Assembly (NCBI GenBank): GCA_022827345.1
Contig: JAJDTB010000070.1
Span: 1-37,500 of the forward strand
Length of the DNA: 37,500 nt
Source of the DNA: Gemmatimonadota bacterium
GTDB lineage: Bacteria > Gemmatimonadota > Gemmatimonadetes > Longimicrobiales > Gaopeijiaceae
Direction of reading: 5' to 3'
The notes under the pieces were generated by a model. It ran no database searches and was not told the DNA's origin. It saw nothing but the letters and a program-made list of their open reading frames with translations. A program made the position numbers and the translations under genes. Positions 23,736 through 34,097 of this stretch are shown here, piece by piece. Position 1 is the stretch's first letter; each line of letters begins with the position of its first letter.

Positions 23736-24815
23736 TCACGGCTCCGGGTCGCCCGGAGAGGAGCCGGGAACCGCGGCGGCGAGGCTGCGCTCGATCCGCT
23801 CGAGGCGCTTCACCACCTCCCCGAGCCGCATGACGCGGGCCATTGCCTTGAGGTAGGTCCTGTGATCCCGGGCGGGATAGCCGGAGACGGTCTGCCCGGG
23901 CTCCACATTGGAGATCACCCCCGCCTGCGCGCCGATCCGGGCTCCCGCGCCGATCTTCAGGTGTCCGACGATGCCGGCCTGGCCGCCAACGACCACCCCG
24001 TCCCCCATCCGCGTCGAGCCCGCGACTCCCACCTGCGCGACAACGAGCGAGCCCCGCCCGACCACCACGTTGTGCCCGATGTGGACCAGGTTGTCCAGCT
24101 TCGATCCGGCGCCGATCCGGGTGCTCCCGATCGATCCCCGGTCGATCGCGCAGTTGGCGCCGATCTCGACATCGTCTTCGATCACGCAGCCCCCGACCTG
24201 GGGCACTTTGACATGCGCCCCGTCCACCACGGCGTAGCCGAACCCGTCGACCCCGATCCGCGAGCCGGCGTGGACGATCACCCGCCTGCCGAGCACCGCA
24301 TCCGCGTAGACGGTCACGTTCGGGAACAGAATGGTGCCCTCGCCGATCTCGACCCGCTCGCCGATCACGCAGCTGGCACCGACGCGCACCCCGCGTCCCA
24401 GCGTCGAGCCCGCTCCGATGACCGCGTGCGGCCCCACGGCGGCTTCCCCGTGAACGACGGCTTCCGGGTGGATGACCGCCGACGAATGCACGCCCCAATC
24501 TTCCGCGGGCGCCGGATGCAGCAGGGAGAGGAGCGTGACCAGCGCCTCGTGCGGGTCGCGAACCACGAGGCGGTCGACGGGTCCGCCCTCCAGCTCCGCG
24601 AGTGTCTCGGACGCCAGCAGAGCCGCACCGCCGCATTCCTTCAGGTCGGGCGCGTAGCGACGGTCGGCAAGAAGCGCCAGATCCTCCGGCCCGGCGTCGA
24701 ACACCGGCGCGACACGGCGGAAGCGCGCCCTTCCGTCTCCCACGACCCGTCCGCCCGTCGCTTCCGCCGCCTCCGACAGCGTGAGGACCGGGCCGGACGC
24801 GGAAGGGTCCGTCAT
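23736..24815 (-). CDS. lpxD: UDP-3-O-(3-hydroxyacyl)glucosamine N-acyltransferase
   Basis: LpxD adds the second, N-linked acyl chain in lipid A synthesis. The N-terminal uridine-binding domain covers about 100 residues. A long hexapeptide-repeat beta-helix follows, with the catalytic histidine region LDNLVHIGHNVVVGRG, and a C-terminal helix (VMRLGEVVKRLERIERSL). Length 359 is normal. ATG 24815 overlaps the ompH/skp stop (ATGA), so chaperone and enzyme are coupled. Confidence 0.96.
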   Translation of the reverse strand: MTDPSASGPVLTLSEAAEATGGRVVGDGRARFRRVAPVFDAGPEDLALLADRRYAPDLKECGGAALLASETLAELEGGPVDRLVVRDPHEALVTLLSLLHPAPAEDWGVHSSAVIHPEAVVHGEAAVGPHAVIGAGSTLGRGVRVGASCVIGERVEIGEGTILFPNVTVYADAVLGRRVIVHAGSRIGVDGFGYAVVDGAHVKVPQVGGCVIEDDVEIGANCAIDRGSIGSTRIGAGSKLDNLVHIGHNVVVGRGSLVVAQVGVAGSTRMGDGVVVGGQAGIVGHLKIGAGARIGAQAGVISNVEPGQTVSGYPARDHRTYLKAMARVMRLGEVVKRLERIERSLAAAVPGSSPGDPEP

Positions 24816-25339
24816 CCCCCTCCGGTGTCCTGCGCCTGCAGGCGCGCGAGCACCTCCTGGGTCAACTCCAGGGCGGGGTCCGCCGCCAGAATGACCTGCG
24901 ACGCCCTGTCCAGGATCATCGCGAAGTTCCCCTCCACGCGCAGTTCCTCGATCACGGCCGTCACCCTGTCCATGACGGGCTGCAGCAGCTCCGCCTGACG
25001 CTGCTGGAACTGGACCTCGAGTTCCTGTGTCCGCTGCTGAAGGGCCTGCTGCTGACCCGCCAGCTCCTGTTCCCGATTCTGCCGGGCTTCCAGCGTCATG
25101 GACATGGCCTGCTGCTGGTACTCCTCCATCGCAGTCTGCCAGCCACGACCCAGCAACTGAAGCTCCGCCTCGGCATCCTGGCGGGCGGACTCCAGCTGCT
25201 GCCGGGCTTCCTGTGCGGGTGCGTACTCGGCCAGAACGGCGTTCGAGTCGACGTACCCTATCCTTGCCGCCTGGGCTTCGACGGATGCCGCCCAGAGCAA
25301 TGACAAGGCAAGGGCCATTCCCAACCGAGAAACACTCAT
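24812..25339 (-). CDS. OmpH/Skp-family periplasmic chaperone
   Basis: Skp-type chaperones hold unfolded outer-membrane proteins in the periplasm for BamA. A signal peptide (MSVSRLGMALALSLLWAASV, cleaved near AQA) is followed by the family strand RIGYVDSNAVLAEY. Long glutamine- and glutamate-rich coiled-coil arms come next, then the returning strand FAMILDRASQVILAADP. ATG 25339 is chosen because it has GGAGGAG upstream and starts the signal peptide; the frame is open further upstream without support. It lies 171 bp downstream of bamA. Confidence 0.92.
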   Translation of the reverse strand: MSVSRLGMALALSLLWAASVEAQAARIGYVDSNAVLAEYAPAQEARQQLESARQDAEAELQLLGRGWQTAMEEYQQQAMSMTLEARQNREQELAGQQQALQQRTQELEVQFQQRQAELLQPVMDRVTAVIEELRVEGNFAMILDRASQVILAADPALELTQEVLARLQAQDTGGG

Positions 25340-25510
25340 TTCCGCTAACTCCTCCGGTTTGTAAGAGCCGCTCCGGGTGTGGAACGGCACGCTAGTCGTT
25401 GATCAAGCCTCGCCAAATATCGGTTTCCTGTCACGGGCGGGCCAGAAGTCAGCCCCGGGACGGCATGTCGTCACCTTCGATGCTCCGCTGGATTCGGCCA
25501 CGGACAAACG

Positions 25511-27964
25511 CTAGAAGTTCGGGCCCATCTTGAAGTGGAGCTGCCACCCCGGCTCCAGCTTGTCGAAGCCATAGGCGTAGTCCAGTCCGATCGGGCCGAA
25601 GGGCGTGACGAGCTGGACCCCGAACCCCGCGCCCCGGAAGAGCCGCGAGGTGTTCAGGTGTCCGGGGCTCTCCCAGTTGTTGCCGGCATCGAAGAAGGCC
25701 GACAGGCCGATGTTGGAATTGATCACGGCCTTGACTTCGGCGGTCGTCGAGAAGTACGCGTTGCCCAGCCGCTCGATCTGCCTGATGCCCCCGCCCCGCT
25801 CCGGGAAGTAGCCCTGCGGCGTAATCGAGGTCTCGTCGTATCCGCGGAGCGGCTGGCCGAACTGGACGCCGCCCATCCAGAACGACTCGAAGGGGAAGCG
25901 GGACGCATCGCCGAACAGCGCCCCTCCCCTCGCGTGGAGGCCGAGCGCGAACTGCACGCTGCCGGGGGTCGCACCCTCACCCCCCAGCTGCCCGATCGAG
26001 ATCATCCACTGCGCCTGTGCGGTATGCTTGATGAAATCTCCCGCTCCGCCCAGCGGGCCGCCGTTCAGCTCCACGGTCCAGGTCTGCATCGATCCCGAGG
26101 TCGGGAACAGCGGGTGGTTGAGGGTCTGGCGGGTAATCCCGACCGAAACCGAACTGAGCAGCCCGGGCGGCAGTCCGAAGAGAGAGGTGTCGTCGGCGCT
26201 CCGGAACGACTCGTAGCTGGTCCGCGACAGCGAGTACCCCAGGAACACCCGTGTGCGCAGAGAGCCCGGGAACGGGATGCCGAACCGGGTCGTGAAGCCC
26301 CGTCTCTGCCGGCGCCCGGTCGCGAACTGGAAGAAGCGGTCGGTAGAGTCGAAAAGCGAAATCGATCCGCTCACCGTGCTCTGGAAGAGGGCCGGATCGG
26401 TGATCCCCAGGGTAAAGCTCCGGATGTACCGGCCGAAGTCCCACCGCACACTTCCGGCCTTCGCCTGCCCGAACAGGTTCGGCTGGTCGTATCCCAGGAA
26501 TCCGGAGAGCCCGACACCGCCTCCGACCGCCGTGCCGAACTGGAGAGACCCCGTCTGCTTCTCGGCGATGTTGAAGATGATGTCGACATCGCCGGTCTCC
26601 TCGTTCGGGCGGATGTCGGGCGGAGGCATCGGCGCCTCGAAGAAGCCGAGCGACTGGATGTTCTGGTAGGACTGGAGCAGCCGCGCTTCGCTGTACACGT
26701 CCCCCGGCAGCAGAAAGACCTTCTCGCGGATGATGCGGTCGAAGGTGAAATCGTTGCCGGCGATGATGATGCGGTTGACGTAGGCCTGCGTCTGCTCCTG
26801 TATCCGCCAGCCCGCGCTGACCGTCGGAAAACCGGCGACCTCGTCGCCCGTTCTCTCCCAATACGGTTCCAGCTGCGCGTAGAGGTACCCCTCGTTGCGG
26901 TAGAGCTCGCGAACCCGGTTGGCGGCGTCCTCGAACGCCACGATGTCGAACACCCTGCCCGCCTCGTCCTCGGAGTCGTCGCCGCCGAATCCGAACGCCG
27001 ACAGGAGGCCGCCCGAATCGTCCTCGAAGAAGCCTGCGACCACGTCCGTCTCGAATGCGTCGGCGCCTTCGACCACGAAGTCCGCCAGCCGGTATTGCCG
27101 GCCTTCCACCACTTCCAGTTCGAGCCGGGCCTTGCCGGTGGTGGGATCGACGATGAGCGTGTCGCCGACCACCTGAAAGTCGAGGTACCCATCCTGGTGG
27201 TAGCGCCGGGGGAGCGATTCGAGGAGATCGAGTTCGAAATCGATGTCGTTGTAGTTGCCGGAGCGGAACCACAGAAACCCTTCCTGCTTGGTGTCCATGG
27301 CGCCGCGAAGTTCCTCGTCGCTGAAGCGCTCGTTGCCGACGAAGGTGACCTGGGCGATGGTCACCCGCTGTCCCTCGTCGACCTCGAGCACCACGTCGAC
27401 GCGGCCATCTTCGCCCGGCACGGGCTCCTCCTTGCGCTCGATCAGGGCGAAGGGCACACCGTTGCGCCGCAGTTCCTCCCTGATGTAGGCCTCCGCCTTC
27501 GCGACGGAGTTGCGGGACAAGGGCACGTTCTCCTGAAGGCCCGACTCCTCGATGACGTCGTCCTCCGACACCGATTCCAGGCCCGTGATGCGCACGAGGC
27601 GGGTCACCGGCCGCTCCACGACCTCGAAGATCAGCACATTTCGCCCGGTGGATTCGTCGAGCATGACCGAGATGTCCTCGTACTGGCCCGTCGCCCACAG
27701 ATTCTTGATGGCCCGCTGGATGTCGACGCCACTGTTCTGGCTGCCCGGCTGGATGCCCGCCACGCCCGTAACAGCCTGCTCGGCAAGCCGCACATTGCCC
27801 CGCGCAACGATGGAATCGATCCGCACCAGCGCTTGTTGTCCGGGAGCCTGGGCCGAGACCGGGGGTGCGGCGGCGGTCGCGGCCAGGATCGCCGCCGCGA
27901 ACCCGATCCGCCGAACGGGCCCGAGGCGCCCGCGAGCCGCTCCCGGTGTCGAGCGCAGGATCAT
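25511..27964 (-). CDS. bamA: Outer membrane protein assembly factor BamA
   Basis: BamA is the core Omp85 insertase of the outer membrane. A signal peptide (cleavage near VSA|QAP, residue 39) is followed by about five POTRA repeats. One example is TIAQVTFVGNERFSDEELRG. The C-terminal barrel includes the loop-6 motif as LRGYDE, and the protein ends in Phe, the usual terminal signal. Length 817 is normal. ATG 27964 overlaps the clpC stop (ATGA), which ties an outer-membrane gene to a cytosolic unfoldase. Confidence 0.96.
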   Translation of the reverse strand: MILRSTPGAARGRLGPVRRIGFAAAILAATAAAPPVSAQAPGQQALVRIDSIVARGNVRLAEQAVTGVAGIQPGSQNSGVDIQRAIKNLWATGQYEDISVMLDESTGRNVLIFEVVERPVTRLVRITGLESVSEDDVIEESGLQENVPLSRNSVAKAEAYIREELRRNGVPFALIERKEEPVPGEDGRVDVVLEVDEGQRVTIAQVTFVGNERFSDEELRGAMDTKQEGFLWFRSGNYNDIDFELDLLESLPRRYHQDGYLDFQVVGDTLIVDPTTGKARLELEVVEGRQYRLADFVVEGADAFETDVVAGFFEDDSGGLLSAFGFGGDDSEDEAGRVFDIVAFEDAANRVRELYRNEGYLYAQLEPYWERTGDEVAGFPTVSAGWRIQEQTQAYVNRIIIAGNDFTFDRIIREKVFLLPGDVYSEARLLQSYQNIQSLGFFEAPMPPPDIRPNEETGDVDIIFNIAEKQTGSLQFGTAVGGGVGLSGFLGYDQPNLFGQAKAGSVRWDFGRYIRSFTLGITDPALFQSTVSGSISLFDSTDRFFQFATGRRQRRGFTTRFGIPFPGSLRTRVFLGYSLSRTSYESFRSADDTSLFGLPPGLLSSVSVGITRQTLNHPLFPTSGSMQTWTVELNGGPLGGAGDFIKHTAQAQWMISIGQLGGEGATPGSVQFALGLHARGGALFGDASRFPFESFWMGGVQFGQPLRGYDETSITPQGYFPERGGGIRQIERLGNAYFSTTAEVKAVINSNIGLSAFFDAGNNWESPGHLNTSRLFRGAGFGVQLVTPFGPIGLDYAYGFDKLEPGWQLHFKMGPNF

Positions 27965-30459
27965 GTCTTGGTCGGAGAGGCCACCCCGATCGACAGGGCC
28001 CTTCCGTCCTCGTCCACATCCACCTCCAACTCGTCCCCGGCGGCGAACTCCGCCATCAGGATCTTCTCCGAAAGCGGATCCTCGATGTAGCGCCGGATCG
28101 CCCTCTTGAGGGGCCGGGCGCCGTACCGCTCGTCGTGGCCGTGGTCGACCAGAAAATCAACCGCGGCCGGTGTAGGATTGAGCGTCATGTCTTCCTGCGC
28201 CAGCCTCTCCCGCAGATCCCCCAGCATGATATGGACGATCTGGGCGATCTCGTCGCGGCTCAGCGGGTGGAAGACGATCGTGTCATCGACCCGGTTGAGG
28301 AATTCGGGGTTGAAGGCGCGGTTCATTTCGTCGTTGACGGTGTCGCGCATCGCGTCGTAGCTGGAACGCCGATCCGGAAGCTGGAAGCCGAGTCCGCCCT
28401 TGGCGATGCTTCGCGCTCCCAGGTTCGAGGTCATGATCAGCACCGTATTCTTGAAGTCGATCTTGCGCCCGTAGTTGTCCGTCAGGTGCCCCTCGTCGAG
28501 GACCTGAAGCAGGATGTTGAAGACATCCGGGTGGGCCTTCTCGATCTCGTCGAGCAGAACGACCGAGTAGGGCCGCCGCCGCACCGCCTTGGTGAGCGTC
28601 CCCGAGTCGTCATAGCCCACATACCCCGGAGGCGCCCCGATGAGCCGCGAAATGGAGAACCGCTCCATGTACTCGCTCATGTCCACTCGAATCAGCGCGT
28701 CCTGGTCCGCGAAGAGGAACTCCGCGAGAGTCCGCGCGAGCTCGGTCTTCCCCACCCCGGTGGGCCCTGAAAAAATGAACGACCCGATGGGGCGGTTGGG
28801 ATCCTTCAGCCCCGCCCGGCTGCGGCGGATGGCGCGCGAGATCGCCGTGATCGCATCGTGCTGCCCGACCACGCGCTTGTGGAGCTCGTCTTCCATGTTG
28901 ACGAGCCGCTCGGTCTCCGCTTCGCGAATCCGGGTGAGCGGGATACCCGTCCAGCGGCTCACGATGAAAGCCACTTCCTCGACCGTAATCTCCGGTCGGA
29001 AACGGCGCCGTTCCTCTTCCCAGGCGGCCCGTTCGTCGCGAATCGTGCGCTGAATCTCGCGCTCTTCGTCGCGCAGCTTGGCGGCGCGCTCGAAGTCCTG
29101 GTCCCGGATCGCGCTTTCCTTGCGGTCGGCCACCGCGGCGAGCTGTTCCTTGAGTCCCTCCACCTCGGCCGGCGGCACCTGGCTCGCAATCCTGGCCCGC
29201 GCGCCGGCCTCGTCGATCACATCGATCGCCTTGTCAGGGAGGAAGCGGTCGGTGATGTACCGGTCCGACAGCTGGGACGCCTGCGCCAGCGCCTCGTCCG
29301 GGATCGTGATCTTGTGATGATCCTCGTAGTGCCCCCGCAGTCCGGCCAGGATCTCGACGGTCTCCTCCACCGTCGGCGGATCGATCACCACCGGCTGGAA
29401 CCTGCGCTCCAGCGCGCCGTCCTTCTCGACATACTTGCGATACTCGTTCAGCGTTGAAGCTCCGATGCACTGCAGTTCGCCGCGCGCGAGCGCCGGCTTG
29501 AGCATGTTGGACGCGTCGATCGCGCCCTCCGCGGCGCCGGCGCCGACCAACGTGTGTAGTTCATCGATGAACAAGACGACGTTACGGTTGCTTGAGATCT
29601 CGTTCATGACCGCCTTGAGGCGCTCTTCGAACTGCCCGCGATACTTGGTTCCCGCGATCACCGCGGCCATGTCCAGAGCCAGCACGCGGTGGCCGACCAG
29701 GCTCTCCGTGACCTCGCCCCGGGAGATCAGCTGGGCCAGCCCCTCGACGATGGCGGTCTTCCCCACGCCGGGCTCGCCGATGAGCACCGGGTTGTTCTTC
29801 TTCCGCCGGCAGAGGATCTCCACGACCCGTTCGATCTCGCCGGTGCGCCCGATGATCGGGTCGAGCTCTCCCTGCCGCGCCAGTCCGGTCAGGTCGCGGC
29901 AGAAGTGATCCAGCGCCGGCGTCTTCGACTTCTTGTCGCCCCGTTGCGGACCGGGGCCGGGGGTCGGTGCCGGGCCCGCGCTCCCGCTGCCCGCCTTCCC
30001 CGTCGCACTGCCGGAGCTCACGTCGGGCCCCAGAACCTTCTGGGTCTCCGCGCGCGCTTCGTCGATCGTCACGCCGAGCGAATTCAGGACCTGCGCAGCA
30101 ATCCCCTTGCTCTCGCGCAGAAGCCCGAGGAGAAGGTGCTCGGTACCCACATAGGAGTGACTGAGCTCGCGCGCCTCGGCCATGGCGAACTCCAGCACCT
30201 TCTTGGCGGGGTTGGTGTAGGGCAGTTCGCCGAGTGCGATGGTCGCCTTTCCCCTGCGGACGGACTCGTCCACGCGCTCGTGCACCTGGTCCAGATCGAC
30301 GTTGAGATTGCCGAGCACGTGGGCCGCAACGCCCTCGCCCTCGCGGATCAGCCCGAGAAGGATATGCTCGGTCCCCACGTAATCGTGCTGAAGGCGGATT
30401 GCTTCCTGGCGGGCCATGGAAAGCACCTTCCGAACTCGTTCCGTGAAGTTGTAGTTCAT
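27961..30459 (-). CDS. clpC: ClpC-type AAA+ unfoldase
   Basis: The 832-residue product has two N-terminal Clp_N repeats (about 1-140) and a Gly/Pro-rich linker. The first AAA+ module has Walker A GEPGVGKT (228-235), and a UVR-like middle-domain segment follows ([14 protein letters not shown]). The second AAA+ module has GPTGVGKTE. The tripeptide region GLGF fits the ClpP-docking loop. The middle domain marks it as ClpC rather than ClpA. ATG 30459 ([13 protein letters not shown]) is the family start. It follows mcsB and mcsA, the arginine kinase that marks ClpC substrates. Confidence 0.96.
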   Translation of the reverse strand: MNYNFTERVRKVLSMARQEAIRLQHDYVGTEHILLGLIREGEGVAAHVLGNLNVDLDQVHERVDESVRRGKATIALGELPYTNPAKKVLEFAMAEARELSHSYVGTEHLLLGLLRESKGIAAQVLNSLGVTIDEARAETQKVLGPDVSSGSATGKAGSGSAGPAPTPGPGPQRGDKKSKTPALDHFCRDLTGLARQGELDPIIGRTGEIERVVEILCRRKKNNPVLIGEPGVGKTAIVEGLAQLISRGEVTESLVGHRVLALDMAAVIAGTKYRGQFEERLKAVMNEISSNRNVVLFIDELHTLVGAGAAEGAIDASNMLKPALARGELQCIGASTLNEYRKYVEKDGALERRFQPVVIDPPTVEETVEILAGLRGHYEDHHKITIPDEALAQASQLSDRYITDRFLPDKAIDVIDEAGARARIASQVPPAEVEGLKEQLAAVADRKESAIRDQDFERAAKLRDEEREIQRTIRDERAAWEEERRRFRPEITVEEVAFIVSRWTGIPLTRIREAETERLVNMEDELHKRVVGQHDAITAISRAIRRSRAGLKDPNRPIGSFIFSGPTGVGKTELARTLAEFLFADQDALIRVDMSEYMERFSISRLIGAPPGYVGYDDSGTLTKAVRRRPYSVVLLDEIEKAHPDVFNILLQVLDEGHLTDNYGRKIDFKNTVLIMTSNLGARSIAKGGLGFQLPDRRSSYDAMRDTVNDEMNRAFNPEFLNRVDDTIVFHPLSRDEIAQIVHIMLGDLRERLAQEDMTLNPTPAAVDFLVDHGHDERYGARPLKRAIRRYIEDPLSEKILMAEFAAGDELEVDVDEDGRALSIGVASPTKT

Positions 30460-30526
30460 CTCGATCGGTCCTTCCCGGGTGCCCATCGGGTGCAATCCTG
30501 CCCGCCGCCTTCTAACAAAGTCGCCA

Positions 30527-31627
30527 TCACGGCCCCGGATCGGAAGTGCCGTGCGCACTTTCGTCACGCAGGGCCCGCCGCACGTATTCGGCGCGGTGCG
30601 CCCGCCGCTCCGAAGAGGAGAGCGGACAGCCGGCCGCATCTTCGAGGTGCGCCGTCTGCGAAAAGATCATCATCCTGTTCAGGGAATATACCGGCGGGGA
30701 CGGGAGGACTTTCAGCGAAACCCCCAGCCGGACCCCGGAGAGCAGGTTCATCAATTCCTCGTAGGTGAGGGCCCTGGCGTAACGGAGGAGCCCGTAGGCC
30801 CGCCAGACCTGGTCCTCCGTGACCGCTCCCGCGTCGCGCATCAGGACGCGCCGCGCTTCCCTCTCCTTCAAGATGACCGTCGCGACGATTCGGTCGAGGT
30901 GATCGATCAGGTCCTCCTCGCTCTGCCCGAGCGTCGTCTGGTTCGAGACCTGGAAGAAGTTGCCGACGAACTTGGAGCCTTCGCCGTACAGTCCGCGGGT
31001 GGTGAGGCCCACCTGCGCAATTCCGTTCAGGGCCCGGTCGATCTCCTTGGTCAGCACCAGGCCGGGGAGGTGCAGAAGCGCCGACGCCCGCAGCCCCGTC
31101 CCGACGTTGGTGGGACACGAGGTGAGGAACCCGAAGTCGTGATGATAGGCCAGGGGCAGATGCCGCCCGAGTTCCTCGTCAAGTCCGTCGACACGGCTCC
31201 ACCCGTCCACCAGACGCAGGCCCGACATGAGGCACTGCAGCCTCAGGTGGTCCTCCTCGTTGATCATGACGGACAGGGTCTCGCGCGGACACACCGCCAC
31301 GCCGGCCCCACTCTCGGGCTCGCCCCGCCCGACGATCTCGTCGGATACCAGGCGCCGCTCCAGCAGGATCCGCTGGGTCCTGCGGCGCAGTTCGGCAAGG
31401 GGAAGGAGGACTGCATCGTCCGGCAGCGAAGCCTGGTCGACGGCGCGGGCTACGGCCCTGAACACCGTCTGCCGGTCGCTGTCGCTGGCCCGGGAGAGGT
31501 AGCGGTGGCCCTGGAGGTTGCGGGCAAGCCGTACCCGCGTGGACAGGACGATGTCCGCGTGAGGCCCGCTGGCGTCGAGCCAGCCGAGGCCGAAATCCGG
31601 GACCGCCAGGAAATCGTCCACGGTCAT
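30527..31627 (-). CDS. mcsB: Protein arginine kinase McsB
   Basis: McsB phosphorylates arginines on proteins, which targets them to ClpCP. The phosphagen-kinase-like domain shows STRVRLARNLQGH, then TSCPTNVGTGLRAS with the conserved Cys, and QVSNQTTLGQSEEDLI. Near the C-terminus RRAHRAEYVRRAL corresponds to the phosphoarginine-sensing RDxxRA region, with Asp replaced by Arg. Length 366 is normal. ATG 31627 overlaps the mcsA stop (ATGA). No ctsR is present, unlike the Firmicutes operon. Confidence 0.95.
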   Translation of the reverse strand: MTVDDFLAVPDFGLGWLDASGPHADIVLSTRVRLARNLQGHRYLSRASDSDRQTVFRAVARAVDQASLPDDAVLLPLAELRRRTQRILLERRLVSDEIVGRGEPESGAGVAVCPRETLSVMINEEDHLRLQCLMSGLRLVDGWSRVDGLDEELGRHLPLAYHHDFGFLTSCPTNVGTGLRASALLHLPGLVLTKEIDRALNGIAQVGLTTRGLYGEGSKFVGNFFQVSNQTTLGQSEEDLIDHLDRIVATVILKEREARRVLMRDAGAVTEDQVWRAYGLLRYARALTYEELMNLLSGVRLGVSLKVLPSPPVYSLNRMMIFSQTAHLEDAAGCPLSSSERRAHRAEYVRRALRDESAHGTSDPGP

Positions 31628-32139
31628 CCGGCCGTCTCATGCTCGCGAATCAGGTCGCGGAGCACGGCTGCTCTCTCGAAGTCCTCGGCGTCGATCGCCC
31701 GCTGCAGGCCCCGGCGCAACCCGTCCAGGCGGCGCCCCAGATCGGCCGCGGCGGGGTCGGCCGGCAGATAGACCTTCCCCGCGTGCTGGCTGGCCCCATG
31801 GATCCGTTTCAACAGGCGTCGCATCCCGGTCTCGAATGAGGTGTAGCAGTGCGGACACCCGAGACGGCCCGACTCGCGAAAGTCGTCGAAGGTCATGTCG
31901 CAGAAGCTGCACGGCTCGGGAGCGACCGCCGCAGACCTGGCCGGGCCCGCCTCGCCGAGCTGCGCCAGGAAGTCGGAGACATCCACCGCGGGCGCGGGAT
32001 CGGTGCTGATTCCCTTCGCCTGCGCACACGCCTTGCACAGGTAGCTGGTGGTCGACTTGTTGTCGACGACCGTAGTAAGGTGCACAACCGCCGGCTTGCT
32101 GCACTCCGGTGCGTCGCAGACCCTGCCTTCCTCAGACAT
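31624..32139 (-). CDS. mcsA: McsA, zinc-finger activator of McsB
   Basis: The protein has paired cysteine clusters (CDAPEC...CKAC and CSFC...CPHC) that should bind zinc, and a C-terminal UVR domain (LQRAIDAEDFERAAVLRDLI). This is the architecture of McsA, the cofactor of the arginine kinase McsB. Length 171 is normal. It starts with ATG at 32139, overlapping lolD by 8 bp, and is coupled to mcsB through ATGA. Confidence 0.93.
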   Translation of the reverse strand: MSEEGRVCDAPECSKPAVVHLTTVVDNKSTTSYLCKACAQAKGISTDPAPAVDVSDFLAQLGEAGPARSAAVAPEPCSFCDMTFDDFRESGRLGCPHCYTSFETGMRRLLKRIHGASQHAGKVYLPADPAAADLGRRLDGLRRGLQRAIDAEDFERAAVLRDLIREHETAG

Positions 32140-32830
32140 CTTCCAGTACGCCCTCGTTCAACCTGAGTATGCGCTGCGCCCTCGATGCCAGTTCACGGTT
32201 GTGCGTAACGACCACGAGCGCAACTCCGTAGCGGTCCCTGAGGTCGAAGAGCACCTCCTGCACGTGTGTGCTGGTGTGGACATCGAGGTTGCCGGTGGGT
32301 TCGTCGGCGAGGACCACGATCGGGCGGTTAACCAGCGCCCGCGCGACCGCGACCCGCTGCTGCTCTCCGCCCGAGAGTTCGGATGGCTTGTGGCCGACCC
32401 GGTCTCCCAGCCCCACCTGCTCGAGCAGGGTGGTTGCCGCCGCCCTCGCGCCGGCCGGGCTCCGGCCCTGGACGAGGGCGGGCATCATCACGTTCTCGAG
32501 GGCGGTGAAGTCCTGAAGGAGGTGATGGAACTGGAACACGAAGCCGATCCGGCGGTTGCGCAGCGCCGCGGCGGACTCGTCGTCCAGCGCGGCGGTGTCG
32601 ACGCCTCCGATCCGCACCGAGCCGGCCGTAGGCCTGTCCAGAACGCCCAGCAGGTGAAGGAGCGTGGACTTGCCGGACCCGCTCGCGCCCACGATCGCGA
32701 CCGCTTCGCCGGGGTCCAGCGCAAGGTCCAGTCCCCTGAGGATGTGAAGTTCGGTGCCCGACACGCCCGGGTATGTGCGGCGCAGTCCGCGGGCTTCGAC
32801 CACCGGTACCGACGCGGCTCCGTTATTCAT
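32132..32830 (-). CDS. lolD: LolD-type lipoprotein-releasing ABC ATPase
   Basis: Walker A (GASGSGKST), the Q-loop region [17 protein letters not shown], the signature [14 protein letters not shown], Walker B ([12 protein letters not shown]) and the switch His (VVTHN) are all present in 232 residues. The FQFHHLL wording and coupling to a LolC/E-type permease point to lipoprotein release rather than the related MacB or FtsE roles. It overlaps the permease gene by 8 bp. Confidence 0.93.
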   Translation of the reverse strand: MNNGAASVPVVEARGLRRTYPGVSGTELHILRGLDLALDPGEAVAIVGASGSGKSTLLHLLGVLDRPTAGSVRIGGVDTAALDDESAAALRNRRIGFVFQFHHLLQDFTALENVMMPALVQGRSPAGARAAATTLLEQVGLGDRVGHKPSELSGGEQQRVAVARALVNRPIVVLADEPTGNLDVHTSTHVQEVLFDLRDRYGVALVVVTHNRELASRAQRILRLNEGVLEDV

Positions 32831-34097
32831 GGCGGATCGCCTCGATCGGCTCCAGGGCCGCCGCCTGGCGCGCGGGGTAGATCGTGGCCAGGACCGAGAT
32901 CATCAGGCTCACGCCCGCGATCCAGAGGATGTCCCCCGCGGACAGTTCCACCGGGAGGCGATCGACGAAGTACACGTCCGGGGGTATGGGGATGAGCTTG
33001 TAGCGCTCGATCAGAATCGCGAGGGTGAGCCCCAGCCCCAGCCCCGCGAAGGTGCCCACCACGCCGATCCAGAGCCCCTGGAACATGAAGGCGCGCAGCG
33101 TGTCCTTCCGGGTCAGGCCCATCGCCTTCAGGATCCCGATCTCCTTCGTGCGGTTGACCACCACCATGATCAGCGTGCCGACGATGTTGAGGGCAGCGAC
33201 CAGCACGATCAGCGACAGGATCAGCGCCATCGCGAGCTTCTCCAGCTTCAGCGCCGAGAACAGCTGCCGGTTGTCGGTCGTCCAGGAGTCGACGATGTAG
33301 GGCCACCCGCCCAGCGCCTCCTCGACGCGGTCGGCCATCTCGTCGGCCGCCCAGGGGTCTTCCACGCGCGCCCCCACGAACGAAGCCACGTTCTCGTCGA
33401 GCTTCAGCAGGCGCTGCACGTCGTCGAGCCCGGCGTAGCCCTGGCGCAGATCGAAGTCGTACATCCCCGTCTCGAAGATCCCGGACACGATCCAGTCCTC
33501 GATCCGGAACACCGGGTCGCCGTTCGGGCTCCAGTCCCAGTTCTCCAGCGCGATCACCGTCAGCGTGTCGCCGTCCAGAACGTTCATGCGCGCCGCCATC
33601 CTGATGCCGAGCGCGACGGGCGTCGCCCCGCCAGCCGAGGCGGGCAGCGCGATGCGTCCGGTCCTCAGGCTGTCCTCCATCGGGGTGAGCGGCGCTCCCT
33701 CGCCCTCGAGGTCGACGCCGTAGAGATCGAGCACGTCCACGAAGTCGGACGCCTGCAGCCCCACCCTCGTGAACCCGACCGCCGAGGCCGCAACGACCCC
33801 ATCGACATTCTCCACCACCTCCACCACCCGCTTCCAGTCCTCCAGCCGCAGCGACATCCCGGCCTGGCGCACCCTGACGTGCGGCTGCGATCCCAGGATC
33901 TTCTCGCGCAGTTCGTTCTGCATGCCGGTCATCACGCCGATGACGACGACCAGGGCGGTCACGCCGACCGTAACGCCGCCGAGCGCGATCCAGGTGATGA
34001 AGGAGAGGAGCTTGCCGCGCTTCCGCGACGCCAGGAAGCGGCCCGCGAGAATCCACGCAAGGCGCCTGCGGGAGGTCGGCGTCGTGCGCTCGCTCAC
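32823..34097 (-). CDS. lolC: LolC/LolE-type lipoprotein-releasing permease
   Basis: An N-terminal membrane span (LLSFITWIALGGVTVGVTAL) is followed by a large periplasmic domain of about 220 residues. Three C-terminal spans around the FtsX domain include KEIGILKAMGLTRKDTLRAF. This is the topology of LolC and LolE. Only one permease is encoded here, so it may act as a homodimer (LolF-like) with LolD; that is inference. The start is GTG at 34097, overlapping the lysS stop (GTGA). Length 424 is close to E. coli LolC/E. Confidence 0.92.
   Translation of the reverse strand: MSERTTPTSRRRLAWILAGRFLASRKRGKLLSFITWIALGGVTVGVTALVVVIGVMTGMQNELREKILGSQPHVRVRQAGMSLRLEDWKRVVEVVENVDGVVAASAVGFTRVGLQASDFVDVLDLYGVDLEGEGAPLTPMEDSLRTGRIALPASAGGATPVALGIRMAARMNVLDGDTLTVIALENWDWSPNGDPVFRIEDWIVSGIFETGMYDFDLRQGYAGLDDVQRLLKLDENVASFVGARVEDPWAADEMADRVEEALGGWPYIVDSWTTDNRQLFSALKLEKLAMALILSLIVLVAALNIVGTLIMVVVNRTKEIGILKAMGLTRKDTLRAFMFQGLWIGVVGTFAGLGLGLTLAILIERYKLIPIPPDVYFVDRLPVELSAGDILWIAGVSLMISVLATIYPARQAAALEPIEAIRHE

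Noticed and set aside
25535-28090. 851-codon open frame on the plus strand
   Set aside because: It is antisense to bamA and the end of clpC, which have full motif support. No domain is visible.
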